A stretch of DNA of 40,797 nt from Lactobacillus agrestimuris (GCF_943193025.1 NZ_CALPCQ010000017.1:1-40797); one strand, 5' to 3'; shown: positions 25,298-33,894, counted from the stretch's first letter. Notes: generated by a model from the letters alone, not told the origin. Translations and numbers: made by a program.

Positions 25298-26152
25298 ATG
25301 TATGCAGCCATGTTAAATAATAAATTAGTCCTTGCAATTGAAGAAGAACAGATTATTAATTTGGGTAATAAAAAGATTAATTCGGAAAGGTACATTTGTC
25401 CACATTGTCAAAAAAGAGTCGTATTAGTTATTTCAGAAAAAAAGCAAGCTTTTTTTAAACATGTAACAAAGATTGATAACTTGCAAGGTGAAAAAGATGA
25501 GCATCGTACAAGTAAGTCACTTCTGAAGTCTGCCTTTACAGCAGCGGGATTTAATGCAAGAATGGAAGTTCCATTGCTTGAAGGACAACTGCGAGCAGAT
25601 GTATTAGTATCAGATAAATTGTCCTTAGAGGTTCAATGTGCACCATTAAGCGACAAGGAGTATCAGCATCGCCATAAATTATATTTAGATGCAGGAATTT
25701 TAGATTTATGGATTGTAGGTAAAAGACATTATTTGAAAAAAAGGCTAAAAAAAACACAACTGATTTTCTTTCGGGAAAACCAGTTGTGGGGTCTTTATTA
25801 TCTTGAAATAGATCCTTTTCATGAATATCTTCGTTTAAAGTATAATATAATGCTTGAACCTGTGACTTCGAATTTAAAATATCAAACTAAAATTTTTAAA
25901 TTAGATGAAGTTGGAATTCGCAAGTTATGGAAGTTTAAACCTTATAAAAAGAAATATACTTTAAAACCTAAAAAGCAAAAAACTTACATTCATAAACAAA
26001 TTTTACAAAAGACTAATTTAGGATTAAAAATTGCAGAGCAGTTGTACAAACACCATTTAACCCTTGATCAAATACCTGACCAAGTTTTTGAAAAATGGCG
26101 TAAGCCAACAGAAAAAAATAAGTTACTGCAATATTTAGATGAACTAAATTAA
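25298..26152 (+). CDS. coiA: Competence protein CoiA-like
   Basis: A 284-residue CoiA family protein. After MYAAMLNNKLVLAIEEE comes a zinc-ribbon-like YICPHCQKRVVL with two Cys and the FFKH motif, then the nuclease-like core EHRTSKSLLK, RADVLVSDKLSLEVQ (the D...E-x-Q pattern of PD-(D/E)xK enzymes) and QHRHKLYLDAGI. The C-terminal third is basic and helical. CoiA promotes recombination of imported DNA in naturally competent streptococci. ATG 25298 fits GGGTGAG; ATG 25286 is a less likely start. The 3' end overlaps the convergent spxH gene by nine bases. Confidence 0.85.
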   Translation: MYAAMLNNKLVLAIEEEQIINLGNKKINSERYICPHCQKRVVLVISEKKQAFFKHVTKIDNLQGEKDEHRTSKSLLKSAFTAAGFNARMEVPLLEGQLRADVLVSDKLSLEVQCAPLSDKEYQHRHKLYLDAGILDLWIVGKRHYLKKRLKKTQLIFFRENQLWGLYYLEIDPFHEYLRLKYNIMLEPVTSNLKYQTKIFKLDEVGIRKLWKFKPYKKKYTLKPKKQKTYIHKQILQKTNLGLKIAEQLYKHHLTLDQIPDQVFEKWRKPTEKNKLLQYLDELN

Positions 26153-26773
26153 TCGTAAATTATTATTAGTAAAGAAATCATTTAAGTTACTTGAAACTGC
26201 TTCAGTCTTTTTAAGACTAGGGGTTAAAAGTGTATCTAGAGTAGCTTGACTAACTATACCTTCTAATAAGACACCGCTATCGTCATCTTCGTTAAAGATG
26301 ATAGTAGTTGGTGTTTTTTGAATTTGATAATCGTCAGCTAACTTTTGGTCTAACTTGATTGAACTTTGAACATAATCAGTTTTACTTAATGAAATGATTG
26401 ATTCAAAGTTTAAACTCAGCCCTTCTAGAATTTCTTTAACTAATTCAATTGAAAAACATGAATTATCAATGTTCATCTTCTTTTGTAATTCGAATAGAAA
26501 TTGTCTGGCTTTTTTATTACCATTTGATAGTTTAATCGCATGGTAAATTTCTAAAGCCTGATTGGCAGCCAAAGTGTAATATGAAACTCCGGATGTCTTT
26601 TGCTCTGATTTTCTACGACGAATGATATCATCCTTAACAATTTTCATATTAGTTATTGGCACGAATTGGAATCGTGCATCAATATGTAATCGCTCAATTG
26701 TGTCATTAATCTTCTTTTCGATATCATAACAATAGATACCAGTAGGATTGATAAAAAGAAAAATCTCAAACAT
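26144..26773 (-). CDS. spxH: SpxH (YjbH)-type thioredoxin-fold adaptor
   Basis: A 209-residue DsbA-like protein with a thioredoxin N-terminus, a helical insert (about 55-140) and a late TPTTIIFNEDD segment holding the cis-proline strand. By context it is the adaptor that presents Spx to ClpXP. In Bacillus SpxH the motif after NP is C-x-x-C; here it reads NPTGIYCYD, so the first Cys is G12 and only C15 remains. Redox chemistry at this site is therefore lost, though the adaptor role does not need it as far as known. ATG follows GGAG. Transcribed with, and 102 bases after, the CYTH gene. Confidence 0.8.
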   Translation of the reverse strand: MFEIFLFINPTGIYCYDIEKKINDTIERLHIDARFQFVPITNMKIVKDDIIRRRKSEQKTSGVSYYTLAANQALEIYHAIKLSNGNKKARQFLFELQKKMNIDNSCFSIELVKEILEGLSLNFESIISLSKTDYVQSSIKLDQKLADDYQIQKTPTTIIFNEDDDSGVLLEGIVSQATLDTLLTPSLKKTEAVSSNLNDFFTNNNLRLI

Positions 26774-26875
26774 AACTCTAACTCCTATATCATTTATCTC
26801 ATAGATACTTTAACAAGAAATAAATCAAGAAACAAAGAATATGTTTCGTTTTCTGTACAAAAAAAGTTTTTACAA

Positions 26876-27505
26876 CTAAATTGATTGCTTACGATGTTTC
26901 AAAGCACGCGAAATCTTATTTTTATTAGTATTCTCATTATTTTGTTTAAAAGAAAAATCGCGTTCCAGTTGTAAGAGAATCTTGTTGATTAGCTCCGGAT
27001 TTGTATTTTCGATTTCAAGTTCAAAATCTTTGTATCCGTCAGGGTATACCGTAGTATCTAGAGTTAATTCGCAATTTTCGGGTCCATTCAACAAAATACG
27101 ATTAGTTTTACTCCAAGCAAAAAGCCGTAACTTGCCTTCTATACCTGGAAAATTATCTTCTAAGTATTTGTCAATGTTACTGCCTACCGTTATTCTAGCA
27201 CCATTTTGGGCATTTGTAACAAGATTTATAGCATTTTTTTTGCTTAACTTGTCATTTATTTCAATCACTTCATGAAAATTAGCTTGTAGTGGGTTTTTAT
27301 CAGGTACTTTCATGGTTTGTTCAGCGCGATCATCATAAATTCTAATTCGTAAAGCAACTTTGTTTCTTCTTAGTTCCCAATCCTTCGTATCAAAGTAGTA
27401 ATTTTCTTGATTAAAATCACTTTTGACAGGAAATGCTTTGCAAATGTTCTGATAGACAGATTCACTTAACAATGTTTTTGCTTCAATTTCACGATTTTTT
27501 GACAA
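26876..27505 (-). CDS. CYTH domain phosphohydrolase-like protein (YjbK type)
   Basis: A 209-residue CYTH (triphosphate tunnel) protein. E6-I-E8-A-K10 is the family E-x-E-x-K signature, with RIRIYDDRAEQTMKVP giving the basic and acidic strands of the tunnel and DFELEIE near the end completing the metal-binding acids. Members hydrolyse triphosphates or bind adenylates; Bacillus YjbK has the same neighbours (SpxH, RelQ). The start is TTG 27505 with GGAGTG eight bases upstream. The relQ gene lies on the other strand, divergent. Confidence 0.88.
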   Translation of the reverse strand: MSKNREIEAKTLLSESVYQNICKAFPVKSDFNQENYYFDTKDWELRRNKVALRIRIYDDRAEQTMKVPDKNPLQANFHEVIEINDKLSKKNAINLVTNAQNGARITVGSNIDKYLEDNFPGIEGKLRLFAWSKTNRILLNGPENCELTLDTTVYPDGYKDFELEIENTNPELINKILLQLERDFSFKQNNENTNKNKISRALKHRKQSI

Positions 27506-27539
27506 TTAAGGTCACTCCAATCTTTCTTATCTAATTATA

Positions 27540-27548
27540 TGGTAAAAT
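27540..27548 (+). promoter_or_regulatory. Extended -10 promoter of relQ-nadK-rluD
   Basis: TGGTAAAAT, 31 bases before the relQ start, without a clear -35. Confidence 0.45.
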
Positions 27549-27579
27549 CAACTTGGTTTATAGAGAAAGGGATTTTTTT

Positions 27580-28212
27580 ATGAATATCGATTGGGATAAC
27601 TTCTTATGGCCTTATACTGAGGCCGTCCGTGAATTAAAAATAAAATTTCGCTCTTTTAGACAAAGTTTTTTGGCTAATGGAGAACATTCTCCAATTGAAT
27701 TTGTTATTGGTCGAGTAAAGACAGTGGATTCAATTAAAGAGAAGATGACCAGAAGAGTAATTAGTCCTGATGTTATTGAAACAGATATGCAGGATATTGC
27801 AGGAATCAGAATTGTTACGCAGTTTGTTGATGATATTTATAAAGTTGTAGATTTAATCCATGAGCGTGATGATATGGAAGTTGTGGAAGAGCGCGATTAT
27901 ATAAAAAACGCAAAACCATCGGGCTATCGTTCTTATCACATGGTTATATCTTATACAGTCTATCTACCAGAAGGTGCCAAGAAATTAATTGCAGAAATTC
28001 AGATCCGCACAATGGCAATGAACTTTTGGGCTACTGTTGAACATACTCTTAACTATAAATATCAGGGTGAATATCCTGAAGATATTTCTGAACGGTTAAA
28101 GACAACTGCAGAAGCCGCATATCACTTAGATGAGGAAATGTCTTCAATTAAGGATGAAGTGCAAGAAGCACAGAAGATTTTTACAAGAAATAAAGGCAAG
28201 GAAAAATCATGA
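27580..28212 (+). CDS. relQ: Small alarmone synthetase RelQ-type GTP pyrophosphokinase
   Basis: A 210-residue single-domain (p)ppGpp synthetase without the HD hydrolase domain of RelA/SpoT. The synthetase core reads IEFVIGRVKTVDSI, then DIAGIRIVTQFVDDIY, the substrate loop PSGYRSYHM and AEIQIRTMAMNFWATVEH, including the EIQIRT and W-x-x-x-E-H motifs. The C-terminal helix (about 175-210) is the tetramer-forming part. ATG 27580 with AGAAAGG; ORF residues before it are unlike the family. It overlaps nadK by four bases (ATGA). Confidence 0.95.
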   Translation: MNIDWDNFLWPYTEAVRELKIKFRSFRQSFLANGEHSPIEFVIGRVKTVDSIKEKMTRRVISPDVIETDMQDIAGIRIVTQFVDDIYKVVDLIHERDDMEVVEERDYIKNAKPSGYRSYHMVISYTVYLPEGAKKLIAEIQIRTMAMNFWATVEHTLNYKYQGEYPEDISERLKTTAEAAYHLDEEMSSIKDEVQEAQKIFTRNKGKEKS

Positions 28213-29006
28213 GAATCGCAGTTGCGCATAACAATAACGATGAAACGCTTAAAGTGGTTGCTGATTTAAAGGCTATACTTAAAAAAAAGAATGTTACTTA
28301 CGATGAAAAATATCCTGATGTCGTAATAACTGTTGGTGGAGATGGAACTTTAATTAATGCTTTTCACCGATATATTCATCAAGTCGATTCGATTAGATTT
28401 ATCGGTGTACACACCGGACATCTAGGATTTTATACTGATTGGCGAAGTTATGATATTGAAAAAATGGTTGATGCATTAATTTTGCGGAAACCAGAATCAG
28501 CTACGTATCCTCTTCTTGAGGTGACGATGATTACAGAGTCAGGAGAAGAAAGGCATTATTTAGCCTTAAATGAATCAGCAGTGAAACGGGTATCGCATAC
28601 GCTTGAAGCGAAAGTTTATATTAATGACCAATTATTTGAAAACTTTAGAGGTGATGGACTATGTGTTTCAACGCCCACAGGTTCAACTGCTTATAGTAAA
28701 TCACTAGGTGGCGCAGTTATTCATCCCCGTTTAAAAGCTTTACAAATGACTGAAATTGCTTCAATTAATAATCGTGTATTTAGAACTTTAGCTGCACCGA
28801 TTGTAATTGCACCAGATCAATGGATTACGGTAGTTCCAAATACAGATCATTTTGTTATGACTGTTGATGGTGAAAGATTAAATGTGCGCAATGCAAAAAA
28901 GATTGTTTATCGAATTTCTAAGCACTCGATTCAATTCGATCGTTTTGGTCATCATCATTTTTGGTCTAGAGTACAAACAGCATTTATAGGTGATCAAGAA
29001 GAATGA
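28209..29006 (+). CDS. nadK: NAD kinase
   Basis: A 265-residue enzyme phosphorylating NAD to NADP. The hallmark GGDGT is at residues 43-47; ALNESAVKR, the nucleotide strand RGDGLCVSTPTGSTAYSKS and HSIQFDRFG follow. It is flanked by four-base overlaps with relQ and rluD, so all three are co-translated. The order relQ-nadK-rluD is the same as yjbM-yjbN-yjbO in Bacillus. Confidence 0.96.
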   Translation: MRIAVAHNNNDETLKVVADLKAILKKKNVTYDEKYPDVVITVGGDGTLINAFHRYIHQVDSIRFIGVHTGHLGFYTDWRSYDIEKMVDALILRKPESATYPLLEVTMITESGEERHYLALNESAVKRVSHTLEAKVYINDQLFENFRGDGLCVSTPTGSTAYSKSLGGAVIHPRLKALQMTEIASINNRVFRTLAAPIVIAPDQWITVVPNTDHFVMTVDGERLNVRNAKKIVYRISKHSIQFDRFGHHHFWSRVQTAFIGDQEE

Positions 29007-29893
29007 CATTATTTAAAATGGTAGTAAAGCAAAAGGATCCCAAAAAATTAGGATCTTTTTTGTTACATCAAGGTTTCTCGAAACAGGCGATAACCAAATC
29101 AAAAAATAGTAACGGTCAGATTTTTGTTAATCATAAAAGAAGATACACTAGTTTTAAATTAGCAATTGGGGATGAGGTAATATTTTTAACTGGGGAGGAA
29201 AAGAAAAATCCATGGCTTAAACCATCTAATAATAAACTGGATATTGTTTTGGAAAATAAGAATTATCTGGTTGTTAATAAGTCAGCTGGTGTATTAACTA
29301 TTCCTTCTAGGTATGAGGACGACGATGCAGTGGTTAATAGGGCATTAGGTTATTTTGCTCAAAAGGGCGAATTAGACTTGAAACCTCACGTCGTTACTCG
29401 CCTAGATCGAAATACTTCAGGGCTAGTGTTAGTTGGAAAAAATGCAGTTGCACATGCTCGTTTTAGTAAATTAAGTAAGCATGATTTTATCAAAAAATAC
29501 CACGCAATAGTCCATGGTAACTTTAATGAAAATGAATTAATTGGCCTAATTGATGCACCAATTGGAAAAGAGGGGACAGGTGTTAAGCGTTGTGTACTAG
29601 CTTCAGGTCAAAGATCTCAAACTGAATATAAAGTTTTAGACCAAGTTCCAGGTGCAAGTTTAGTAGAGTTAAGACTTTTAACGGGTAGAACGCATCAGAT
29701 TAGAGTTCATATGACCTACTTAGGCCACGTTTTATATGGTGATAAATTATACGGAGCAGAAGATAAGTTCAATAGACAGGCATTAAATTGCTACTATTTA
29801 AGCTTTCCAGATCCATTTACTAATGAAAATGAGACTTTGTCTATTGAAGATCCAAAAGATATGATTAATTTATGGAGCAAGCTAAGTAAATAG
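29003..29893 (+). CDS. RluA/RluD family pseudouridine synthase
   Basis: A 296-residue RNA modification enzyme. The N-terminal S4-like region (about 14-64) precedes the catalytic motif R133-L-D-R-N-T-S-G with D135 as nucleophile, then LLTGRTHQIRVHM. Which uridines it modifies in 23S rRNA or tRNA is unknown; it corresponds to Bacillus YjbO. Its last codons form the 5' arm of the terminator, so coding and termination share sequence. Confidence 0.93.
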   Translation: MTLFKMVVKQKDPKKLGSFLLHQGFSKQAITKSKNSNGQIFVNHKRRYTSFKLAIGDEVIFLTGEEKKNPWLKPSNNKLDIVLENKNYLVVNKSAGVLTIPSRYEDDDAVVNRALGYFAQKGELDLKPHVVTRLDRNTSGLVLVGKNAVAHARFSKLSKHDFIKKYHAIVHGNFNENELIGLIDAPIGKEGTGVKRCVLASGQRSQTEYKVLDQVPGASLVELRLLTGRTHQIRVHMTYLGHVLYGDKLYGAEDKFNRQALNCYYLSFPDPFTNENETLSIEDPKDMINLWSKLSK

Positions 29894-29905
29894 CTTGCTC
29901 TTTTT
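29875..29905 (+). terminator. Terminator of relQ-nadK-rluD operon
   Basis: Perfect 10-bp stem GAGCAAGCTA / TAGCTTGCTC, loop AGTAAA, five T residues; the stop codon TAG is the first base triplet of the 3' arm. Confidence 0.85.
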
Positions 29906-29921
29906 ATAAGAGAATTGATAC

Positions 29922-29953
29922 TTAATTGACAATTGAATTAATTGATAATTGAA
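29922..29953 (+). repeat. Two tandem 16-bp repeats at the oleate hydratase promoter
   Basis: TTAATTGACAATTGAA (29922-29937) is followed at once by TTAATTGATAATTGAA (29938-29953), one base different. The second copy covers the -35 box, so it could be an operator for a regulator that is not in the window. Confidence 0.75.
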
Positions 29954-29970
29954 ACCGCTTTTACTACAAT
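29942..29970 (+). promoter_or_regulatory. Promoter of oleate hydratase
   Basis: -35 TTGATA (29942-29947), 17-base spacer, -10 TACAAT (29965-29970), 49 bases before the start codon. Confidence 0.6.
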
Positions 29971-30019
29971 AGACAATAGAAGATCTTAATACTTTACTTA
30001 TACAGAAAAGAGGATCACT

Positions 30020-31795
30020 ATGTATTATTCAAATGGTAACTATGAGGCTTTTGCAGATACTAAAAAGGCCGAAGGTGTAGATCATAAGTCTGCATATATT
30101 ATTGGTAGTGGCTTGGCTGGACTTGCTAGTGCAGTTTTCTTAATTCGTGATGCAAAAATGAAGGGTGAGAAAATTCATATCTTGGAGGAATTGTCAGTGG
30201 CTGGTGGTTCACTTGATGGAACTGATCGTCCCGATGCTGGATTTGTAGTTCGTGGTGGACGTGAAATGGAAAACCACTTCGAATGTCTCTGGGATATGTA
30301 TCGGTCAATTCCAAGTTTGGAAGTTCCAGGAGCCTCATATCTAGATGAATATTACTGGTTAGATAAAGAAGATCCTAATTCATCAAATTGTCGTTTGATT
30401 CATGATCGCGGTAAACGTTTGCCAACTGATGGCCAATACGGTTTAGGTAAATGTGCAAATGAAATTGTTAAATTAGTTATGACTCCAGAAAGTGAAATTG
30501 AGGGACAAACAATCGAAGATTTCTTTAGTGAAGATTTCTTTGAAACTAATTTCTGGATCTATTGGAGTACTATGTTTGCCTTTGAAAAGTGGCATTCACT
30601 TGCTGAAATGCGTCGGTACTGTATGAGATTTATTCATCATATTGATGGTTTACCTGACTTTACAGCACTTAAATTTAATAAATACAATCAATATGAATCA
30701 ATGGTTAAACCAGTTTTAGCTTACTTAAATGATCATCATGTCGATATCCAATATAATGTACACATTGATAATATTTTAGTAGATCATGATGGTAAAAAGA
30801 AAATTGCTAGAAAGATTGTGATGACTAAAGATGGTAAACAAAGCGATATCGATTTAACTAAAGATGATCTTGTTTTTGTCACTAATGGTTCAATCACTGA
30901 ATCATCTACTTATGGTGATCAAAATACTCCTGCTCCAATTACTCATGCAAAAGGTAGTTCTTGGAAATTATGGGAAAATATGGCCAAGCAAGATCCAGAT
31001 TTTGGTCATCCAGATGTTTTCTGTGAGAATATTCCAGAACGTAGTTGGTTTGTTTCAGCCACTACAACCATGAAAACTAAAAAACTTGCACCATATTTTG
31101 AAAAGCTTACTAAGCGAAGTCTTTATGATGGACGTGTAAATACTGGTGGAATTATTACAGTAACTGATTCAAATTGGGGATTAAGCTTTACTATTCACCG
31201 TCAGCCACACTTTAAGAGTCAAAAGCCAAATGAAATTGTTATTTGGATCTATGCACTCTACTCAGATACAGAAGGTAATTACATCCATAAGAAGGTTACT
31301 GAATGTACTGGTAAAGAAATTTGTGAAGAACTTTTGTATCACCTTGGTGTACCAATGGATGAAATCTCTGAAGATGCTAGCGAGGAAAATATGAACACTG
31401 TACCTGTTTATATGCCATATATCACTAGTTACTTCATGGTTCGTCGTGATGGTGATCGTCCAGCGGTTGTACCAAAGGGATCAGAAAACTTAGCCTTTAT
31501 TGGAAACTTCGCCGAAAGTCCAACACGTGATACTGTCTTTACAACTGAGTATTCAGTTAGAACGGCTATGGAGGCTGTATATACTTTACTCAATGTTGAT
31601 CGCGGTGTTCCTGAAGTCTTTGATTCAATTTTTGATCTTCGCCAATTATTAAGAGCAATGTATTACATGTCAGATAAGAAGAAGCTAGTCGATCAAGAAA
31701 TGTCACTTCCTGAAAAATTGGCTGTTAAAGCTGGAATGAAGAAGATTAAACGAACTTGGGTTGCTCAATTATTGAAAGAAGCAAACTTGTTATAA
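30020..31795 (+). CDS. ohyA: Oleate hydratase (fatty acid double-bond hydratase)
   Basis: A 591-residue FAD-binding enzyme, the former myosin-cross-reactive antigen, that adds water to the cis-9 double bond of oleic and linoleic acid to give 10-hydroxy acids, a detoxification of unsaturated fatty acids. The Rossmann FAD loop GSGLAGLASA is at 29-38, followed by LEELSVAGGSLDG and the catalytic-loop RGGREMENHFECLWD (about 77-91). Length matches the family. Strong ribosome site AAGAGGA. It stands alone, with no regulator gene adjacent. Confidence 0.95.
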   Translation: MYYSNGNYEAFADTKKAEGVDHKSAYIIGSGLAGLASAVFLIRDAKMKGEKIHILEELSVAGGSLDGTDRPDAGFVVRGGREMENHFECLWDMYRSIPSLEVPGASYLDEYYWLDKEDPNSSNCRLIHDRGKRLPTDGQYGLGKCANEIVKLVMTPESEIEGQTIEDFFSEDFFETNFWIYWSTMFAFEKWHSLAEMRRYCMRFIHHIDGLPDFTALKFNKYNQYESMVKPVLAYLNDHHVDIQYNVHIDNILVDHDGKKKIARKIVMTKDGKQSDIDLTKDDLVFVTNGSITESSTYGDQNTPAPITHAKGSSWKLWENMAKQDPDFGHPDVFCENIPERSWFVSATTTMKTKKLAPYFEKLTKRSLYDGRVNTGGIITVTDSNWGLSFTIHRQPHFKSQKPNEIVIWIYALYSDTEGNYIHKKVTECTGKEICEELLYHLGVPMDEISEDASEENMNTVPVYMPYITSYFMVRRDGDRPAVVPKGSENLAFIGNFAESPTRDTVFTTEYSVRTAMEAVYTLLNVDRGVPEVFDSIFDLRQLLRAMYYMSDKKKLVDQEMSLPEKLAVKAGMKKIKRTWVAQLLKEANLL

Positions 31796-31921
31796 AACTG
31801 CTTAAAAAGCCTGAATTATTTTGGTTATGATAAGCCTTATGAAAAGATTGTTTTAATTTCAACTGATCAAAGAAAGACTTTTAATTTTAATCATGAATTC
31901 AAAGTTTACGAAGAAAAATAA
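31796..31921 (+). pseudogene. Possible C-terminal gene remnant after ohyA
   Basis: The 41 codons directly after the ohyA stop, in the same frame, stay open to a TAA at 31919. They read like protein (LNYFGYDKPYEKIVLISTD, then NFNHEFKVYEEK) but contain no ATG, GTG or TTG start. It could be the tail of a decayed gene or a chance open stretch. I cannot name a family. Confidence 0.3.
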
Positions 31922-31953
31922 AAAAGATTTAGGAATTTTCCTAAATCTTTTTT
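31921..31953. terminator. Bidirectional terminator, ohyA region and VTT gene
   Basis: Perfect stem AAAAAGATTTAGGAA / TTCCTAAATCTTTTT with a tight loop and runs on both strands. Confidence 0.85.
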
Positions 31954-32627
31954 ACGTGCTTTTTAATCTTATGTAGAACAATCAGTGCCAAGATTGCAAT
32001 TATTGCAATAACAAGGAAACCTGCGACTGAAGCGAAGATTCTTTTGAGATTGAAATGTAAAATCGAGTCACCACCGTAAGCATATAAAAACGCCATGGGA
32101 ATAACACCGATAGTAATTGGAATTATTCTTTTCTTAAAAGGTTTGTTAACTAAGTCATTTATGTAGGCTACAGTAGCACTAGGGATGAACGGCAGCATAT
32201 AGCCGGCAGTTAAACCAAGTTGATGATATTTCTGATCCATAATTAGTTTATAGATTTTACTATGTTCAAACCTTTTTGGATTATATAATTTTTGCAAACC
32301 AAAAAGTAAAATTATTTGACCTAAAATACCACTGATCCAGTTAACGATAAATCCGAGGGTAGGTCCATATAAAATTCCGTTTAAAACGCTAGAAATACCA
32401 TTTGAAAGACCTGGAATTGCAACAGCAATTGTATTAAGGGCAAACAAGAAAATCAAATCTTCTAAGCCATGACTTCGAACCATCTCCACTAAAATTTTTT
32501 CATTATGTGGGTCAAAATGAATTAATAATTTTATCTCGGGTAAAAAGCTTAAATATAAATGATAAAGAACTAGAAGACCGATTATTATTCCTAAGATGAA
32601 CAATAATATTCGAGTAATTCTTTTCAT
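31941..32627 (-). CDS. VTT (TVP38/TMEM64, DedA-like) membrane protein
   Basis: A 228-residue protein with five to six hydrophobic segments: one N-terminal helix (7-29), a long middle loop, LFALNTIAVAIPGLSNGISSVLNGILYG and NWISGILGQIILLFGL, then GYMLPFIPSATVAYIND and two C-terminal helices. The G-x-x-x-G-x-x-x-G and F-I-P motifs are typical of the VTT domain, a lipid-scramblase-like fold; DedA relatives help undecaprenyl phosphate or phospholipids flip. Ribosome site GGAGG. Likely its own unit, since a terminator separates it from pgl. Confidence 0.82.
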   Translation of the reverse strand: MKRITRILLFILGIIIGLLVLYHLYLSFLPEIKLLIHFDPHNEKILVEMVRSHGLEDLIFLFALNTIAVAIPGLSNGISSVLNGILYGPTLGFIVNWISGILGQIILLFGLQKLYNPKRFEHSKIYKLIMDQKYHQLGLTAGYMLPFIPSATVAYINDLVNKPFKKRIIPITIGVIPMAFLYAYGGDSILHFNLKRIFASVAGFLVIAIIAILALIVLHKIKKHVKKI

Positions 32628-32671
32628 AGGGCCTCCTTTTTTAATTGTGTTATATAATCATTTTACTCTAA

Positions 32672-32699
32672 GAAAAAAAGTATGGCTACTAGCCATACT
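32672..32699 (-). terminator. Terminator after pgl
   Basis: Minus strand stem AGTATGGCT / AGCCATACT, loop AGT, followed by seven T residues. Confidence 0.85.
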
Positions 32700-32715
32700 C
32701 CCTTTGATAAAAATA

Positions 32716-33750
32716 TTAAGCCCTAAAAACTACTCTTGTACCTTCTGGTACTGCAATTTCTTTTTGAATTGGAGTTAAAGAACCCTCTTTAGCATTTCGA
32801 GTATATAAAGTAGCATTGTTTGAATTTTGATTTGCCGCAACGACTAACGTTTCATCGTCATTCCAATTAAAATCACGTGGAAATTCACCAAAGGTAGATA
32901 TTCTTTGAACAAGTGATAAAGTATGATCAGTATTAACAGCAAATACAACAATTGAGTCATTTCCACGGTTTGAAACATAGATGAATTTACCATCATTGCT
33001 AATTTTAATTGCTGCGGCACCATTGTGGCTTGTCCAATCTTCTGGAATAGTTGAATAAGTTGCAATATCCTCAAATTTCCAACTATCTTCATTGAATTTA
33101 ACAACATTGATTTTGCTTGATAATTCTCCGGCTACATAAAAGTAATTTCCATCTTTAGAAAAGACAATGTGGCGATCGCCAAAACCAGGTTCATTTTTGT
33201 AACTTGCTAAGTGTTCAAGTTTATTTTTTTGATTTAAGCGATAAAAATCTATAGTATCATTACCTAAGTCACAGCAAACTAAGTTTCCAGCTGGAGTTTC
33301 ATCAAAGAAGTGAGGGTGAGGTCCATCAACTTGTTCTGGGCGGGGTCCTAAAGTTTTTGCAATATGAGTGACGGAATCAAGCAATGAAATTTTACCTTCT
33401 TCAGTATACGAAAATACTGCGATTACACCAGTATGGTAGTTAGCAGTATATAGTAAATGCTTAATGCGGTTAATTCCAATATATGCAGGTGAAGATCCTG
33501 GACTTACATAACTATCTATTTTTTTATATTTACCATTTTCAAGTTTAAAGGAGCTAATTCCACCTTCTTTGTCACTAACTTTATCAATTGTAAACAGTAA
33601 ATCTTTAGTAATCTGAAAATAAGTTGGTCCAGAGACTTGAATAATATTTTTTGCTTCCGCTAAGTGTTCAGTTTGATTCTCTTCGACAAGATTTAAGCTA
33701 TAGATACCCCTTGAAACGGATTTTGTATAGCCACCAATTAATACTTCCAT
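32716..33750 (-). CDS. pgl: 6-phosphogluconolactonase, beta-propeller type
   Basis: A 344-residue seven-bladed propeller lactonase of the YbhE/YkgB family, hydrolysing 6-phosphogluconolactone in the pentose phosphate route. Evidence: GGYT start, FTIDKVSDKEGGISSF, the conserved GPHPHFFDETP with D-x-G later (LVCCDLGNDTIDFY), GDRHIVFSKDG, SHNGAAAIKISNDGKFIYVSNRG and PRDFNWNDDETLVVAANQNSNN in part. The fold is shared with other lactonases, so the precise substrate is inferred. Strong ribosome site GGAGGT. The 144 bases to the next gene hold only an extended -10. Confidence 0.85.
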   Translation of the reverse strand: MEVLIGGYTKSVSRGIYSLNLVEENQTEHLAEAKNIIQVSGPTYFQITKDLLFTIDKVSDKEGGISSFKLENGKYKKIDSYVSPGSSPAYIGINRIKHLLYTANYHTGVIAVFSYTEEGKISLLDSVTHIAKTLGPRPEQVDGPHPHFFDETPAGNLVCCDLGNDTIDFYRLNQKNKLEHLASYKNEPGFGDRHIVFSKDGNYFYVAGELSSKINVVKFNEDSWKFEDIATYSTIPEDWTSHNGAAAIKISNDGKFIYVSNRGNDSIVVFAVNTDHTLSLVQRISTFGEFPRDFNWNDDETLVVAANQNSNNATLYTRNAKEGSLTPIQKEIAVPEGTRVVFRA

Positions 33751-33853
33751 ATGTACCTCCGTTTAATAATTATCTACTTATTATAAAACAAAAACACTTA
33801 CGGGAAAAAACAAATAGTTTAAGGGCTCCAAATTAGTTAAGCGCTTTATCTTA

Positions 33854-33862
33854 TGCTAAAAT
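33854..33862 (+). promoter_or_regulatory. Extended -10 promoter of the GutA-like gene
   Basis: TGCTAAAAT, 32 bases before the start codon, no clear -35. Confidence 0.45.
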
Positions 33863-33894
33863 TATCGTAGTTCACAGTAAGGAGTTGGAAAATT

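Noticed and set aside
33838..33852. cre-like core (WAANCGNTNW) before the GutA-like gene
   Set aside because: Both outer TG and CA ends of the consensus are missing.
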